Below, piece by piece: positions 1-11,709 of a stretch of 64,000 bases of DNA. The stretch spans positions 248,001 to 312,000 of the forward strand of contig NZ_FNNI01000002.1 of the NCBI RefSeq assembly GCF_900106955.1. Reading direction: 5' to 3'. The notes under the pieces are model-generated. The model did no database searches and was not told where the DNA came from. It saw only the letters and a program-made list of their open reading frames with translations. Position 1 is the first letter of the stretch; every line of letters starts with the position of its first letter. A program made the position numbers and the translations under genes. This DNA comes from Aidingimonas halophila (GTDB taxonomy: Bacteria; Pseudomonadota; Gammaproteobacteria; Pseudomonadales; Halomonadaceae).

Positions 1-166
1 ATCCCCCTGTTGTCATCCTTTCTCAGTAGAGGGTGACTGACGACACGCTATGTTAGTTAGCGTACATAGTGAAGCCGTAGCCATGACTAACCTCTGGACG
101 ACTAGCCATCCATACTAATCTGCCTGTTCGTTGCCAACCAATGGTGTTGAATTGACGGAGTGAGAC

Positions 167-544
167 ATGCGCCAAAGAGTAACGGCAGTACCAACGCTGA
201 ACCAAGCGCATGGCGCACGAGAGGTGACTAAAGACCCGCAGTCACCTTTCGAGGTCCCCCTGATCGGCCCCGGCACCCCTAAAATGCTTGAAAATGACTA
301 CCAAGTCTTTTCCGGAGACATGCTGATCGCCCCCCTTGATGGTGTCGGTAAACAGTCACTACAGCCTCTCGATGCGATTTACCCTGTCGCCGTGAGAGTA
401 GCGGGCGGAATCTCGATAGCAGCGGCTTCAGCGGGACCTATGGCGACGACGTCAAGGACAGCGCTGACAACGTATGGGGTCACCGCTCCTCTAAAGGCAA
501 TGCGCCTTATGTACGCCAGCGAACAGATGGGAGCCCTCCGATGA
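167..544 (+). CDS. Uncertain ORF, hypothetical
   Basis: This 125-codon frame starts at an ATG preceded by a GGAG-like ribosome-binding site a few bases upstream. I do not recognise the product. The middle third (roughly residues 28-78) has a plausible coding composition, but the last 45 residues are a low-complexity Ala/Thr/Ser stretch. Over that same stretch another frame, open from about 354 through to 771, reads more like natural protein (acidic and Gly/Asp/Ser-rich). Either the frame is spurious, or the region holds a decayed or frameshifted gene. No signal peptide or membrane segment is visible. Treat as unsupported unless homologues are found. Confidence 0.2.
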   Translation: MRQRVTAVPTLNQAHGAREVTKDPQSPFEVPLIGPGTPKMLENDYQVFSGDMLIAPLDGVGKQSLQPLDAIYPVAVRVAGGISIAAASAGPMATTSRTALTTYGVTAPLKAMRLMYASEQMGALR

Positions 545-696
545 CATATCTTCGAGATGAGCGCGGCAAGGAAAACAAAAGGAAAGAGCTTGTACAGGGA
601 GTTACGCTACGCGCCGCATGGATTGCGGCGCCATCGCGACATGAACCATCCCGCAGCATTCTGAAAACAGAACATGCGCCACAGAGGAAAGACTTC

Positions 697-771
697 ATGC
701 ACAACATCGTCTATATCGTCGGCGCAGTCGTCATCGTGCTGGTGATTCTTTCCGCCCTCGGTCTTCGTTGA
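697..771 (+). CDS. 24-residue single-span membrane peptide
   Basis: A very small gene that starts at ATG 697, with a GAGGAAAG ribosome-binding site at 684-691. The peptide has a three-residue polar start, one continuous hydrophobic segment of about 17 residues (IVYIVGAVVIVLVILSALG) and a terminal Arg, which is the layout of a single-pass inner-membrane micropeptide. A longer frame upstream (from 541) is open in the same phase, but this ATG has the better ribosome-binding site and the upstream residues look non-native. Similar tiny IVGAVVIVL-type peptides are common in halomonads and pseudomonads and have no known function, so none is assigned. Confidence 0.6.
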   Translation: MHNIVYIVGAVVIVLVILSALGLR

Positions 772-911
772 AACGACCACGATTGGCAAGACATCACGGG
801 CACACTCGACCTCGAGAATGGCGGTTTCCCTGTGCTGGCGAACCACTGTGGCGATTACAACCCTCGCCGAGTAAAGCTGGAGCATTAGAGGATAAGTGGG
901 CCCCATGAACA

Positions 912-943
912 AAGCGCCCTCGTTTTAACAAGCGAGGGCGCTT
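912..943 (-). terminator. Probable terminator of the tRNA-Lys pair
   Basis: An 11-bp GC-rich inverted repeat (912-922 with 933-943, loop 10 nt) lies 11 nt beyond the 3' end of the first-listed tRNA-Lys on the minus strand. The bases after the stem are only weakly T-rich, so termination may be imperfect. It is placed as expected for the end of the tRNA transcript. Confidence 0.55.
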
Positions 944-954
944 CGCATCGAATC

Positions 955-1029
955 TGGTGGGTCGTGAAGGATTCGAACCTTCGACCAATTGGTTAAAAGC
1001 CAACTGCTCTACCACTGAGCTAACGACCC
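955..1029 (-). tRNA. tRNA-Lys (anticodon TTT), copy 2
   Basis: On the minus strand the sequence starts GGGTCGTTAGCTCAG and ends with GACCCA plus an encoded CCA (955-957). It has a 7-bp acceptor stem (GGGTCGT/ACGACCC), a D-arm (GCTCAGTGGTAGAGC), an anticodon loop CTTTTAA with anticodon TTT, and a canonical GGTTCGAATCC T-arm. It matches the known gammaproteobacterial tRNA-Lys closely and is base-for-base identical to the copy at 1089-1163. Confidence 0.97.
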
Positions 1030-1088
1030 GAAACAGGTATCCGACAAGTCGGATTCGAGAGCGGCGAAATGTAACATCTGAAGGCGGC

Positions 1089-1163
1089 TGGTGGGTCGTG
1101 AAGGATTCGAACCTTCGACCAATTGGTTAAAAGCCAACTGCTCTACCACTGAGCTAACGACCC
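1089..1163 (-). tRNA. tRNA-Lys (anticodon TTT), copy 1
   Basis: Identical in sequence to the neighbouring tRNA at 955-1029, with its own encoded CCA at 1089-1091. The two copies are separated by 59 bp and lie in tandem on the minus strand, so they are probably processed from one precursor. They sit just downstream of rluB on the same strand, with about 86 bp between the rluB stop codon and this tRNA; the sequence does not show whether transcription is shared. Confidence 0.97.
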
Positions 1164-1249
1164 ATCACCTTGAACGGAGAGGAGTATCCGCTCGCCCTCC
1201 AACAGGGCGCATATACTACTGATAACGCTCTTGTCCCGCAAGCCTTATT

Positions 1250-2110
1250 TCAGTGCCGACGCGCCTTGGATCTGCGCACGCCCTGAACCGGACGTCGCTT
1301 GTGCTTGTCACGGCTCCAGCGGTTTTTCTCGTCGGGGGTGAGCTCAGGCACCTTGCGCGGCGTTAACCCGGCCATCAACGACAGGTCATCCACCTCTTCC
1401 TGAGTCAGTTCCGTCCATTCGCCAGCCTTGGCCCGCTTGTCGAGAAAAATATTTCCGTAACGCACGCGCTTTAGACGGCTGACGGTCAATCCCTGTGACT
1501 CCCATAACCGACGGACTTCCCGGTTACGTCCTTCCATGATCACGACATGAAACCAGGTATTGATGCCTTCACCGCCAAACTCCTGCACATCGGTAAAGCG
1601 TGCCGGGCCATCATCCAGCATGACACCCTCGACCATGGCCACGACCTGCGGTTGAGTCACTTCTCCCATGACACGCACCGCATATTCGCGCTCGATCTCG
1701 GTGGAAGGATGCATCAAACGATTGGCGAGCTCGCCATCGGTAGTGAACAACAGTAGCCCACTGGTATTGATATCCAGGCGCCCGATCGCGATCCAGCGCT
1801 CCCCTTTCAGCCGCGGCAAGCGTTCAAAGACAGTGCGCCGCCCTTCAGGATCCTTGCGTGTACAGAGTTCGCCTTCGGGCTTGTTATACATGATGACGCG
1901 ACGCGGCGTATCCTCAGCGCCCCGCAGGGTCAGGGGCCGGTCATCGAACGTCACTGTGTCGCGTGTGTCGATGCGGTCACCCAGTGTCGCGACCTGGCCA
2001 TTGACCTTGACACGGCCTTCCTGGATAGCGCTCTCCATCTCGCGACGCGACCCCAGACCGGTCCGCGCCAGTACTTTCTGCAACTTTTCGGTGGTATGGC
2101 TACTGCTCAT
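1250..2110 (-). CDS. rluB: 23S rRNA pseudouridine synthase RluB
   Basis: A 286-residue RsuA/RluB-family pseudouridine synthase, predicted to convert U2605 of 23S rRNA (E. coli numbering). An S4 RNA-binding domain (about 8-65: [17 protein letters not shown]) precedes the catalytic domain. The signature [14 protein letters not shown] places the catalytic Asp at about residue 113. The C-terminus is a basic Arg/Lys tail, as in other RluB proteins. The start codon overlaps the scpB stop codon (ATGA), so translation is probably coupled in a purL-scpA-scpB-rluB run. The scpA-scpB-rluB order is widely conserved in Gammaproteobacteria. Confidence 0.95.
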   Translation of the reverse strand: MSSSHTTEKLQKVLARTGLGSRREMESAIQEGRVKVNGQVATLGDRIDTRDTVTFDDRPLTLRGAEDTPRRVIMYNKPEGELCTRKDPEGRRTVFERLPRLKGERWIAIGRLDINTSGLLLFTTDGELANRLMHPSTEIEREYAVRVMGEVTQPQVVAMVEGVMLDDGPARFTDVQEFGGEGINTWFHVVIMEGRNREVRRLWESQGLTVSRLKRVRYGNIFLDKRAKAGEWTELTQEEVDDLSLMAGLTPRKVPELTPDEKNRWSRDKHKRRPVQGVRRSKARRH

Positions 2111-2895
2111 GGGTCATCTGACCTCTCATTTTCGGAAGTTTCCGCATCCATACGGCCGTCATCATCGACGCTCGTTTGGGCGCGTTCGGCCAGGCGGGCT
2201 TCAAGATCGGCAAAACTCAGCCTTGGCCGGTCGGACGCCATCCCGGCGTGTTGATCAGCGTCGGTCATCCCGACCGTCGCGTCGTTATCGCTACTCTCGA
2301 TTGACTGCGGTACCTCCGGAGTCTGTGTCGTGTCTGCGGTTCCCTCGACCCGGTCGAAAGCCTCGACCTCCTTGAGCTCATGCATGGGTGGCAAGGCATC
2401 CAGTGTCTCCAGGCCGAAGTCGTCGAGAAACTGTCGCGTCGTGGCATACACCGACGGCCTCCCGGGGACATCGCGATGGCCAACGACACGCACCCAACCA
2501 CGCTCGGTGAGGGTGCGCATGATCGATGAACTGACCGTGACGCCGCGCACGTCCTCGATATCCGCGCGCGTTACCGGCTGACGATAGGCAATCAGTGCCA
2601 GCGTCTCCAGCAGGGCACGCGAATACCGCTGAGGACGTTCCTCCCATAGTCGCGAGACCCAGGGAGAAAAACACTGACGAATTCTCACCTGATGACCGGA
2701 TGCCGTCCTGACCAATTCCAGGGCACTTCCCTGCAACCGGCTCTCGAGTTGCGACAGTGCCTCCTGGAGCCGTTCGCACGCAGGACGTTCGTGTTCATCG
2801 AACAGGCCTGCCAGACGCTCCGTCGACATCGGCTCACCCGCTGCCAGCAACGCCGCCTCGAGAATCCTGTCGAGTTGTTCCAGCGAATTATCCAT
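2107..2895 (-). CDS. scpB: Segregation and condensation protein ScpB
   Basis: ScpB forms the kleisin-associated part of the SMC-ScpAB condensin that compacts and segregates the chromosome. The start at 2895 ([20 protein letters not shown]) gives 262 residues and overlaps the end of scpA by 8 bp. Starts further upstream would run deep into scpA and give a basic, unnatural N-terminus. The paired winged-helix core is recognisable ([21 protein letters not shown] and [22 protein letters not shown]). The last 70 or so residues are acidic and low in complexity, which is normal for proteobacterial ScpB. It overlaps rluB by 4 bp downstream. Confidence 0.94.
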   Translation of the reverse strand: MDNSLEQLDRILEAALLAAGEPMSTERLAGLFDEHERPACERLQEALSQLESRLQGSALELVRTASGHQVRIRQCFSPWVSRLWEERPQRYSRALLETLALIAYRQPVTRADIEDVRGVTVSSSIMRTLTERGWVRVVGHRDVPGRPSVYATTRQFLDDFGLETLDALPPMHELKEVEAFDRVEGTADTTQTPEVPQSIESSDNDATVGMTDADQHAGMASDRPRLSFADLEARLAERAQTSVDDDGRMDAETSENERSDDP

Positions 2896-3832
2896 CGCCG
2901 TCACCCATCCTGTCACTGCCCTTGCTCTGCTCGACGAACGGGCTCTCTTCGCCATCGTCGCGAGCCTCATGCTCCTCGACGTCCGGTGCCGACTGCCCGG
3001 TTTCCACGCGTGCCCGTACATGGATCGGCGAAAGCGGTGCATTTTGAACGATCTCGATCATGGCTTCCCTCGACAATTCAAGGATGGCCATGAAGGTCAC
3101 GACGACACCGGCCCGCCCCTCTTCGAGGGTAAACAGCGATTCGAACGGCGTGAAATGTTCGTCTTGCACCCGCTCCATGATCCTGCGCATGCGGTCTCGG
3201 GTAGAAAGCACTTCCCGACTGATCTGGTGCGAGCGGGAGAGTTCAGCACGCTTGAGAATCCCGGCCAGTGCCCGTAACAGCTCATCCAGCTCGACATCGG
3301 GATGCACGACTCGCGCTTCCAGGGTCGGCAACGCCGCCTGCGGAGCAAACCAGTCACGTCCCTGGCGAGGCAGCTCGTTCAATGCCTCAGCCGCGGATTT
3401 TAACTGCTCGTACTCCTGCAAGCGACGTATCAATTCAGCACGGGGATCGACGTCGTCATCATCATCGTCCGCCTTGGGAGGGCGCGGTAACAGCGTGCGT
3501 GATTTGATCTCTGCCAGCATCGCCGCCATCACCAGATAGTCGCCGGCCAGCTCGATCTCGAGCGCTCTCATCAGCTCCACATACTCGATGTACTGATGCG
3601 TGATGGCAGCGACATCAATGCCCAGAATATCGAGGTTCTGACGTCGGATCAGGTACAACAGTAGATCCAGAGGCCCCTCGAATGCCTCGAGGAAGACGCG
3701 TAACGCCTCGGGAGGAATATAAAGATCCTCGGGCAGTGTCGTGATGGGCTCGTCGAACAGACGCGCCAGCACGGCCGCCTGTTCGGCAGACGCCGCCGAT
3801 GAAACGGCGTCCTCGCTGACTGCATCATTCAC
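2888..3832 (-). CDS. scpA: Segregation and condensation protein ScpA (kleisin)
   Basis: The 314-residue kleisin subunit of the SMC-ScpAB condensin. The conserved N-terminal block FEGPLDLLLYLIRRQNLDILGIDVA is clear. A middle acidic region (KADDDDDDVDPRAE) follows, then a C-terminal winged-helix segment (VTFMAILELSREAMIEIVQ) that would contact the SMC head. Two features are typical of halophile proteins and of ScpA: the acidic linker and an extended N-terminus of about 40 residues. The gene begins 10 bp after the purL stop codon and runs into scpB with an 8-bp overlap, so the four genes are probably co-transcribed. Confidence 0.94.
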   Translation of the reverse strand: MNDAVSEDAVSSAASAEQAAVLARLFDEPITTLPEDLYIPPEALRVFLEAFEGPLDLLLYLIRRQNLDILGIDVAAITHQYIEYVELMRALEIELAGDYLVMAAMLAEIKSRTLLPRPPKADDDDDDVDPRAELIRRLQEYEQLKSAAEALNELPRQGRDWFAPQAALPTLEARVVHPDVELDELLRALAGILKRAELSRSHQISREVLSTRDRMRRIMERVQDEHFTPFESLFTLEEGRAGVVVTFMAILELSREAMIEIVQNAPLSPIHVRARVETGQSAPDVEEHEARDDGEESPFVEQSKGSDRMGDGDG

Positions 3833-3842
3833 GTCGGGCTCC

Positions 3843-6800
3843 TCAGCCCACCCACACGCGGGCGTTTCGGAACAAGCGCATCCAGGCGCCCTCCGCCGTC
3901 CATTCGGCAGGCCGCCAGGAGTTGGTCACGGCACGGGCGACACGCTCGGGATGCGGCATCATCACAGTCACGCGACCATCCGGGGTCGTCAGCCCGGTGA
4001 TCCCTGCCGGCGATCCGTTGGGGTTGGCCGGATAACGCGTGGTTGACTGACCATAATTGTCCACATAGCGCATGGCGACCTGCTCACTGCTCTGCATACG
4101 GCGCAGGATGCCGCTATCTTCAAAGGCCACACGCCCCTCCCCATGGGCGACGGCAATGGGTAGACGTGACCCGGCCATGCCGGACAGCAGGATGGATGGG
4201 CTCTCCTCGACCTGCACCATCGACACCCGCGCTTCGAATTGTTCGGACTCATTGCGTACGAAGCGCGGCCAATGTTCGGCCCCAGGAATCAATGATTTGA
4301 GCTGGGCAAGCATCTGGCAACCATTGCATACTCCGAGTGCGAAACTATCGTCACGAGCGAAGAACGCTTCGAACTCATCGCGTGCACGATCATTGAACAG
4401 TATCGATTTAGCCCAGCCACCGCCGGCCCCGAGCACGTCGCCATAGGAAAACCCGCCACAGGCCACCAGCCCCTTGAATGCATCCAGGCTCACCCGTCCT
4501 TCGAGCACATCGCTCATATGGACATCGACTGCGTCGAACCCGGCGTGATCGAACGCCCAGGCCATCTCCGTCTGACCATTGACCCCCTGCTCGCGCAGAA
4601 TCGCCATGGCGGGCCGCGTGGCGTTGACGTAAGGCGCGGCCACATCGTCATTGACCGTGAACGTCGGCTCGGCCGAGAGCCCCGGATCACGATCATCGAG
4701 CAGGCTGTCGAATTCGCTCTTGGCGCAATCGGGATTGTCACGCAGCGCCTGCATTCGATAGCTGGTCTCGCTCCAGGTCCGCTGGGTCAGCAGCCGCGTC
4801 GTTTCGAGCAACGGCTCTTCAAACAGCGTCACACGCACCTGGTCGTCGTAACGCGGCCGGGCAATGACACCGCAGATGTCGAGTCCGGCCGCCGACAATT
4901 GCGCCAGCACGAACTCGGTATCGCAACGCCGCACCTGAATCACCGCACCGAGCTCCTCGGCAAACAGTGCATCCATCGCCTCGTAGGGTTCATCGATCAA
5001 CCAATCCAGCTTGATCTCCAGGCCCGCATGGGCAGCAAAGGCCATCTCCAGCAGCGTCACCAGTAACCCGCCGTCACTGCGGTCATGGTATGCCAGTAAC
5101 TTGTCGTCGGCGATGAGCCCTTGAATGACCGAGAAGAACGCCTTGATATCCTCAGGATCGTCAACATCCGGGCAACTGTCGCCAACCTGGCCGTATACCT
5201 GGGCCAGCGCCGATCCACCCAACCGGTTCTGCCCACTACCCAGGTCGATGAGGATCAAGTCGCTCTCGTCCTGATCCAGGTTGATCTGTGGGGTCAGCGT
5301 CTTCATGGCGTCGCTCACGGGGGAGAACCCCGTCACGGCCAGCGACAGAGGCGCGGTGACCCGTTTCTCTTCGGTGTCGCCTGTCTCGCTGGTCTCCGCC
5401 CATTCCGTACGCATCGACATCGAGTCCTTGCCGACCGGGATGGCAATGCCCAATGCCGGACACAGCTCCATGCCCACCGCGTGCACGGCATCGTACAACG
5501 CCTGGTTCTCTCCAGGATGGTCGGCAGCACTCATCCAGTTGGCGGATAGTTTGATATTCCCCAACTCACCTATCGGTGCCGCTGCCAGATTGGTAATCGC
5601 CTCAGCCACCGCCAGACGCGCACTGGCCGCAGGGTCTATCAGTGCCACCGGCGGACGCTCGCCCATGGCCATGGCCTCGCCGGCATGAGTATCGAAACCG
5701 GCCGTGGTCACCGCGCAATCGGCGACCGGAACCTGCCAGGGACCGACCATCTGATCTCGTGCCACCTGTCCGGTGATGGAACGATCACCAATGGTGATCA
5801 GGAAGCTTTTGGATGCCACCGTCGGCAAGCGCAGCACCCGGTCAAGGGCTTCACGCAGATCGAGGTTGTCGAGCATGATGCCCGATAATTCGCGTGTCTC
5901 GCGCGAGAACTCCCGCTGCATCTTCGGAGGTTTGCCAAACAGCACATCCATCGGCAAATCCACCGGATGAGTGTCGAAATGCTCGTCGTTCACTTCCAGG
6001 TGGTGCGCCTCGGTCGCTTCCCCCACGACGGCATAAGGACAGCGTTCGCGCTGACACAGCGTATCGAATGCCTCGATATCCTCCGGTGCTACGGCCAGCA
6101 CGTATCGTTCCTGGGCCTCGTTGCACCAGATCTCGAGCGGACTCATGCCGGGCTCGGCATTGGGCACGGCACGCAGGTCGAATTTGCCGCCGCAACCGCC
6201 ATCTTTGACCAATTCCGGCAAGGCGTTGGAGAGTCCTCCGGCTCCCACGTCATGAATGAAGCGGATCGGATTGTCGTCGCCCAGCGCCCAGCAACGGTCG
6301 ATGACCTCCTGGGCACGGCGCTCCATTTCCGGATTGCCTCGCTGCACGGAGGCGAAATCGAGATCCTCGCTGGAGCTGCCGGTCGCCATGCTGGAAGCGG
6401 CACCACCCCCCAGACCGATCAACATCGCAGGACCGCCCATGATGATCAGCTTGCCGCCAACCGGAATCTGACCTTTCGCGACATGCCGAGGCCGGATATT
6501 CCCGTAACCGCCGGCTAGCATGATCGGCTTGTGATACCCTCGCCGCTCGACGCCCTCGACCCCCACGGCATCCTGCTCGAAGCTGCGGAAATAACCGGTC
6601 AAGTTGGGCCGCCCGAACTCGTTGTTGAACGAGGCGCCGCCAATGGGGCCTTCGAGCATGATATCCAGTGCCGACTGGATACGTTCCGGCTTGCCGTAGT
6701 CGAACGCTTCCCAGGGCTGAACGTAGTCGGGAATGCGCAGGTTGGAGACACAGAATCCCGTCAGCCCGGCTTTCGGCTTGCCGCCAAGCCCGGTCGCGCC

Positions 6801-7775
6801 CTCATCACGGATTTCGCCACCGGCACCGGTCGCGGCGCCAGGGTGTGGCGCAATGGCCGTGGGGTGATTGTGCGTCTCGACCTTCATCAGAATATGAGCG
6901 GGCTCACGCTCGCCGACATAGCTGGCCCGGACACGCGATTCCCCGGTCAGCGGCGTCGGAAAGAAGCGTGTGGTTTCATTACCTTCGATGACGGCAGCAT
7001 TATCACTGTATGCGGAGAGAATCCCGTTCGGTGACTGCTCGTAGGTGTTCTTGATCATCCTGAACAGCGAGTGCGCCTGGGGCTCACCGTCAATATGCCA
7101 TTCGGCATTGAATATCTTGTGACGACAATGTTCGGAATTGGCTTGAGCGAACATCATCAACTCGACATCCGACGGATTGCGCCCCAGTGTTCGAAACGAC
7201 TCGACCAGATAATCGATCTCGTCCGCCGCCAATGCCAGACCCAGTTCGACATTGGCCGTGGCCAGCGCCGACCGCCCCCCGGAGAGAACATCCACCTGCC
7301 CCAGCGGCGCCGGCTCATGGAAGGCAAACAACTTGGCGGCATCCGAGGTGTTGGCCAGCACGGACTCCGTCATGCGGTCGTGCAGCGTCGCCACGATAGC
7401 TTCGAAAGCCTCCTCTGACAGTGCCCCTTTCAACTTGACCCGATAGGTAATCCCACGCTCGATCCGCCGTACACGTGTCAGCCCGCAGTTGTGGGCGATA
7501 TCGGTGGCCTTGGAGGACCAGGGAGAGACAGTGCCGAGCCGGGGCACTACGATAAAGAGGTGGCCTTCACGCCCTGTATCGTCATGTGCTCCACCATAAT
7601 CCAGCAAGCGGTCGAGCACCTGACGGTCAGCATCGGTCATTTCCGCATCATGATCGATGAAATGGATGTACTCGGCATGCAGGGAGTCGACATCAGGGAC
7701 GGTGTCCCGCAGGGCGCCCAGCAGCTTGGCATGACGGAAGGCAGAAAGGGCAGGCGCACCTCGCAGTTCGAGCAT
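3843..7775 (-). CDS. purL: Phosphoribosylformylglycinamidine synthase, large single-chain type
   Basis: A 1310-residue FGAR amidotransferase for the fourth step of de novo purine synthesis, with all three modules in one chain as in other Gammaproteobacteria (E. coli about 1295 residues). The N-terminal PurS-like region is followed by two AIRS-type ATP-grasp halves (motifs [20 protein letters not shown] and [12 protein letters not shown]). The C-terminal glutaminase carries the Cys nucleophile in GVCNGCQML, and its His/Glu partner is in MMPHPERV. The gene is divergent from mltF, an arrangement also seen in pseudomonads. It leads the scpA-scpB-rluB run, which would tie nucleotide supply to chromosome maintenance genes. 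Confidence 0.97.
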   Translation of the reverse strand: MLELRGAPALSAFRHAKLLGALRDTVPDVDSLHAEYIHFIDHDAEMTDADRQVLDRLLDYGGAHDDTGREGHLFIVVPRLGTVSPWSSKATDIAHNCGLTRVRRIERGITYRVKLKGALSEEAFEAIVATLHDRMTESVLANTSDAAKLFAFHEPAPLGQVDVLSGGRSALATANVELGLALAADEIDYLVESFRTLGRNPSDVELMMFAQANSEHCRHKIFNAEWHIDGEPQAHSLFRMIKNTYEQSPNGILSAYSDNAAVIEGNETTRFFPTPLTGESRVRASYVGEREPAHILMKVETHNHPTAIAPHPGAATGAGGEIRDEGATGLGGKPKAGLTGFCVSNLRIPDYVQPWEAFDYGKPERIQSALDIMLEGPIGGASFNNEFGRPNLTGYFRSFEQDAVGVEGVERRGYHKPIMLAGGYGNIRPRHVAKGQIPVGGKLIIMGGPAMLIGLGGGAASSMATGSSSEDLDFASVQRGNPEMERRAQEVIDRCWALGDDNPIRFIHDVGAGGLSNALPELVKDGGCGGKFDLRAVPNAEPGMSPLEIWCNEAQERYVLAVAPEDIEAFDTLCQRERCPYAVVGEATEAHHLEVNDEHFDTHPVDLPMDVLFGKPPKMQREFSRETRELSGIMLDNLDLREALDRVLRLPTVASKSFLITIGDRSITGQVARDQMVGPWQVPVADCAVTTAGFDTHAGEAMAMGERPPVALIDPAASARLAVAEAITNLAAAPIGELGNIKLSANWMSAADHPGENQALYDAVHAVGMELCPALGIAIPVGKDSMSMRTEWAETSETGDTEEKRVTAPLSLAVTGFSPVSDAMKTLTPQINLDQDESDLILIDLGSGQNRLGGSALAQVYGQVGDSCPDVDDPEDIKAFFSVIQGLIADDKLLAYHDRSDGGLLVTLLEMAFAAHAGLEIKLDWLIDEPYEAMDALFAEELGAVIQVRRCDTEFVLAQLSAAGLDICGVIARPRYDDQVRVTLFEEPLLETTRLLTQRTWSETSYRMQALRDNPDCAKSEFDSLLDDRDPGLSAEPTFTVNDDVAAPYVNATRPAMAILREQGVNGQTEMAWAFDHAGFDAVDVHMSDVLEGRVSLDAFKGLVACGGFSYGDVLGAGGGWAKSILFNDRARDEFEAFFARDDSFALGVCNGCQMLAQLKSLIPGAEHWPRFVRNESEQFEARVSMVQVEESPSILLSGMAGSRLPIAVAHGEGRVAFEDSGILRRMQSSEQVAMRYVDNYGQSTTRYPANPNGSPAGITGLTTPDGRVTVMMPHPERVARAVTNSWRPAEWTAEGAWMRLFRNARVWVG

Positions 7776-7934
7776 GGTCGATCGAGCCTCTGAAAACGAA
7801 CGTGAATGAGGGCCGCAGCTAGCGACGATAAACCGCTATGATACTGGAAAGCGATAGTCACGCGAAATCTACGGGATGACAGCCGAGGCATCAGGCAGTT
7901 ATGGTTAATCGTCTTCTCACAACCCCGAATCGAC

Positions 7935-9401
7935 ATGCCCAAGGCCCTACTGTCCCATCTCCTGCGATACCATCGAAGGTATCTCCTGACCTCTATCGCC
8001 CTGTTGCTGGCATTGATCCCCGATCGACAGATAACTCATAGCGGTACCCAACTCGAAGCGATCAGGGAACGCGACTTTCTCAGCGTTTTTTCCCGCAATA
8101 CGCCGACCACCTACTATGAAGGACGTCATGGACCGACGGGCTTCGAGTACGAGTTACTGCACCGCTTTGCCAACCACCTCGACGTCAGTTTATCAATGGA
8201 AACGCGTAGCGATATCCAGGGAGTGCTGGATGCGGTCCTGCACGACCGGGGAGATCTCGGCGCCGCGGCTCTGCCTCTGGATCCGAGCAATCCCGATCTG
8301 ATCTACAGCCAGCCCATTATCAGGCTGCAACCCCTGGTGGTGTACAGCCGCGACCTGCCACCCGTGACGGAGCCCGAGGATCTTATCGACCTGGATATCG
8401 CGTCGATACGAGGCTCGGGCACCAGCATGGCACTGCGTAAACTGCAAGATGACTACCCTGAACTGACCTGGCAGGAAGCCACCGATGTCGAGGTCGCCGA
8501 TCTGTTGGGCTTCATCGAGGAAGGACGCTTTGACGCGGCTGTGATTCATGCTCACGATTTCAAGTACAACCGCCTGTTCTTCCCCGGCGTCGAGGATGGG
8601 TTTGCTCTCGGTGACCCCTTGAGCATGAGCTGGGCCTTCCCCGCTGACAGAGGCTTGGCGTTACAACAGGAAGCCAATCGCTTCCTGACCATGCTCAAGC
8701 GCAACGGCACACTTGATGACTTGATCAACCGCCATTTCGGCCACGACGATTATCTGGAATACGTCGGAGCCAGACGCTTCATCCAGCATGTGCGTGAACT
8801 GCTGCCCGACTTTTCCGAGCTGTTCCGAGAAGCGGCACGGGAAACCGGTTTCGACTGGAAACTGCTGGCCGCACTCGGCTATCAGGAATCGCACTGGGAT
8901 CCTGATGCCACTTCCCCGACCGGTGTCCGGGGACTCATGATGCTGACCAATCCCACTGCTGAAGAGATGGATGTCGACAATCGACTTGATCCGGCCCAGA
9001 GCATCCTCGGCGGCGCCCGTTATCTGCGCGAATTAGAGGAACGATTACCGGAAGAGATCGACGAGCCTGACCGTTTGTGGATGGCTCTGGCAGCTTACAA
9101 TGTCGGCATGGGCCATCTGTATGATGCCCAGGAAATTGCCGAAATGCGCGATGGCGACCCCAACCGTTGGGCCGATGTTCGCGAAGCACTGCCACTACTG
9201 CAGAACCAGGAATGGCACAGCAAGGTCAGCCACGGCTATGCACGTGGCGGCGAACCGGTGGTATACGTACGTAACATTCGCCGTTACTACGAAATACTCA
9301 ACTATGTTGACCGCAGTCAGAAGCAATTCTACCAGCGCGATGAACAGCCACCGGAGGAAGAGGACAGCCACATTTTCGATACGGTGCCACCGATCCTCTG
9401 A
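7935..9401 (+). CDS. mltF: Membrane-bound lytic murein transglycosylase F
   Basis: A 488-residue envelope enzyme that cleaves the MurNAc-GlcNAc bond of peptidoglycan. It has an N-terminal hydrophobic anchor or signal (about 18-29). A periplasmic solute-binding-like domain (about 42-275) follows, and it regulates MltF in relatives. The C-terminal SLT lysozyme-like domain (about 300-450) has the catalytic Glu at residue 318 in [20 protein letters not shown] and the downstream AAYNVGMGH motif. No lipobox is seen. It lies divergent from purL across 159 bp and convergent with tadA, with 14 bp between them. Confidence 0.95.
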   Translation: MPKALLSHLLRYHRRYLLTSIALLLALIPDRQITHSGTQLEAIRERDFLSVFSRNTPTTYYEGRHGPTGFEYELLHRFANHLDVSLSMETRSDIQGVLDAVLHDRGDLGAAALPLDPSNPDLIYSQPIIRLQPLVVYSRDLPPVTEPEDLIDLDIASIRGSGTSMALRKLQDDYPELTWQEATDVEVADLLGFIEEGRFDAAVIHAHDFKYNRLFFPGVEDGFALGDPLSMSWAFPADRGLALQQEANRFLTMLKRNGTLDDLINRHFGHDDYLEYVGARRFIQHVRELLPDFSELFREAARETGFDWKLLAALGYQESHWDPDATSPTGVRGLMMLTNPTAEEMDVDNRLDPAQSILGGARYLRELEERLPEEIDEPDRLWMALAAYNVGMGHLYDAQEIAEMRDGDPNRWADVREALPLLQNQEWHSKVSHGYARGGEPVVYVRNIRRYYEILNYVDRSQKQFYQRDEQPPEEEDSHIFDTVPPIL

Positions 9402-9415
9402 CGACGGCACACTGA

Positions 9416-10738
<1,323 letters not shown>

Positions 10739-10743
10739 CGACG

Positions 10744-11517
10744 TTACGTCACCATCCACAGTCCCTGCAGGAAATAGAAGACCCCGATGGCGGTGACAAT
10801 CCAGCGTGTCCAGTAACGAAAGTTGGCATCGGTGAGGCGCCTCAGGATGGCGTTTCCCGAGCGCGTTCCCAGAATCGCGAAAGGGATCGCCAACAGCACC
10901 ATCCCCCACTGCCCCTTACTCAGGACCAGCGCGGCGTGCAGATAGAAAACGATCTTGATGCTATGCGAGATGACTTGCACCGCCGCCTTGGTCGCAACGA
11001 CCTGACGGCGATCCATTTGGGTCCGGATGAAGAACAGGTCGATAGTGGGCCCCGACACCCCGGCGGCAATGGTCAAGCCACCCGCTACGACACCGCACGA
11101 CAGTGCATGATGAGGGCGTGATGCATCAAACCGGAACCACGCCTTGGGAATCCAGACGAGCACGGGCATCAGACCGATCAACAAGGATACGACTGCCGTG
11201 TTGGGGGTATAGTCGATCAATGCCAGCCCCAGGGCAGCCAGAGCGCCACCCGAGGCGATGAACGCAACGATTCGCCAATCGATGTAATGCCGCGAGAACC
11301 AGGCCCGTGACCCATTGGCACACAGCTGGATGACGCCATGGACGACGATGGCGGTCGTCGCCGGTAACGCCAGCAACAGAAACCACAGCAGGATCAGCCC
11401 ACCCGCCATTCCGAACACCCCCGAGAGAGCAGAGGTAACGAAAACGACAGCAAACAGACCGAAAGCGATGGTACCCGACACACGACATCCTTGAGTGGCA
11501 TACCCGATGGAGGGCAA
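10744..11517 (-). CDS. TSUP (TauE/SafE) family membrane permease
   Basis: A 257-residue integral membrane protein with about eight hydrophobic segments in two repeats. The glycine-rich motif of the family appears in each half (SGVFGMAGGLILLW and AAGVSGPTIDLFFIR). TSUP proteins export sulfite, sulfoacetate and related organosulfur anions, but the substrate cannot be read from sequence. The exact start is unsure: ATG 11517 is chosen, and an in-frame GTG about 36 bp downstream is an alternative. Its promoter would face the GntR gene across about 190 bp that contain the paired operator at 11633-11709, so joint regulation with the catabolic operon is possible. Confidence 0.85.
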   Translation of the reverse strand: MPSIGYATQGCRVSGTIAFGLFAVVFVTSALSGVFGMAGGLILLWFLLLALPATTAIVVHGVIQLCANGSRAWFSRHYIDWRIVAFIASGGALAALGLALIDYTPNTAVVSLLIGLMPVLVWIPKAWFRFDASRPHHALSCGVVAGGLTIAAGVSGPTIDLFFIRTQMDRRQVVATKAAVQVISHSIKIVFYLHAALVLSKGQWGMVLLAIPFAILGTRSGNAILRRLTDANFRYWTRWIVTAIGVFYFLQGLWMVT

Positions 11518-11632
11518 GGATCAATCAGGGGCGAAATATTAGCATTGTTTCAGGTTCGTGACAGAGCCGATGACTGATCAGGCCGCCGCCAATAGCACGA
11601 AGCGCCATGATCGGGAGGCGGGACACTCGCCG

Positions 11633-11709
11633 GATTGCATACAACATTACCCAAAAGTCTAGATTGATCGGCCATGTTCCGTTATCTAGGGTTATAGTTG
11701 TATGCAATC
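11633..11709. promoter_or_regulatory. Paired GntR/FCD-type operators
   Basis: A perfect 13-bp inverted pair, GATTGCATACAAC at 11633-11645 and GTTGTATGCAATC at 11697-11709, is separated by 51 bp. Each copy is itself a near-palindrome (TTGCATACAA) of the kind FCD-subfamily GntR regulators bind. The second copy ends exactly before ATG 11710. The placement suggests that the neighbouring GntR protein binds both sites and represses itself and the downstream operon, possibly by looping, and possibly the divergent TSUP gene too. The sites are directly visible; their function is inferred. Confidence 0.7.

Noticed and set aside
4518-5066. 182-codon frame antisense to purL, and the many similar frames antisense to other genes
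   Set aside because: They are long only because the coding strand is GC-rich; each overlaps a gene with clear family motifs.
7776-7810. PurR-like operator in front of purL
   Set aside because: Only the CGTTTTC half resembles the PurR site; the other half does not match, and no PurR gene is seen, so it is not reported as a regulatory site.
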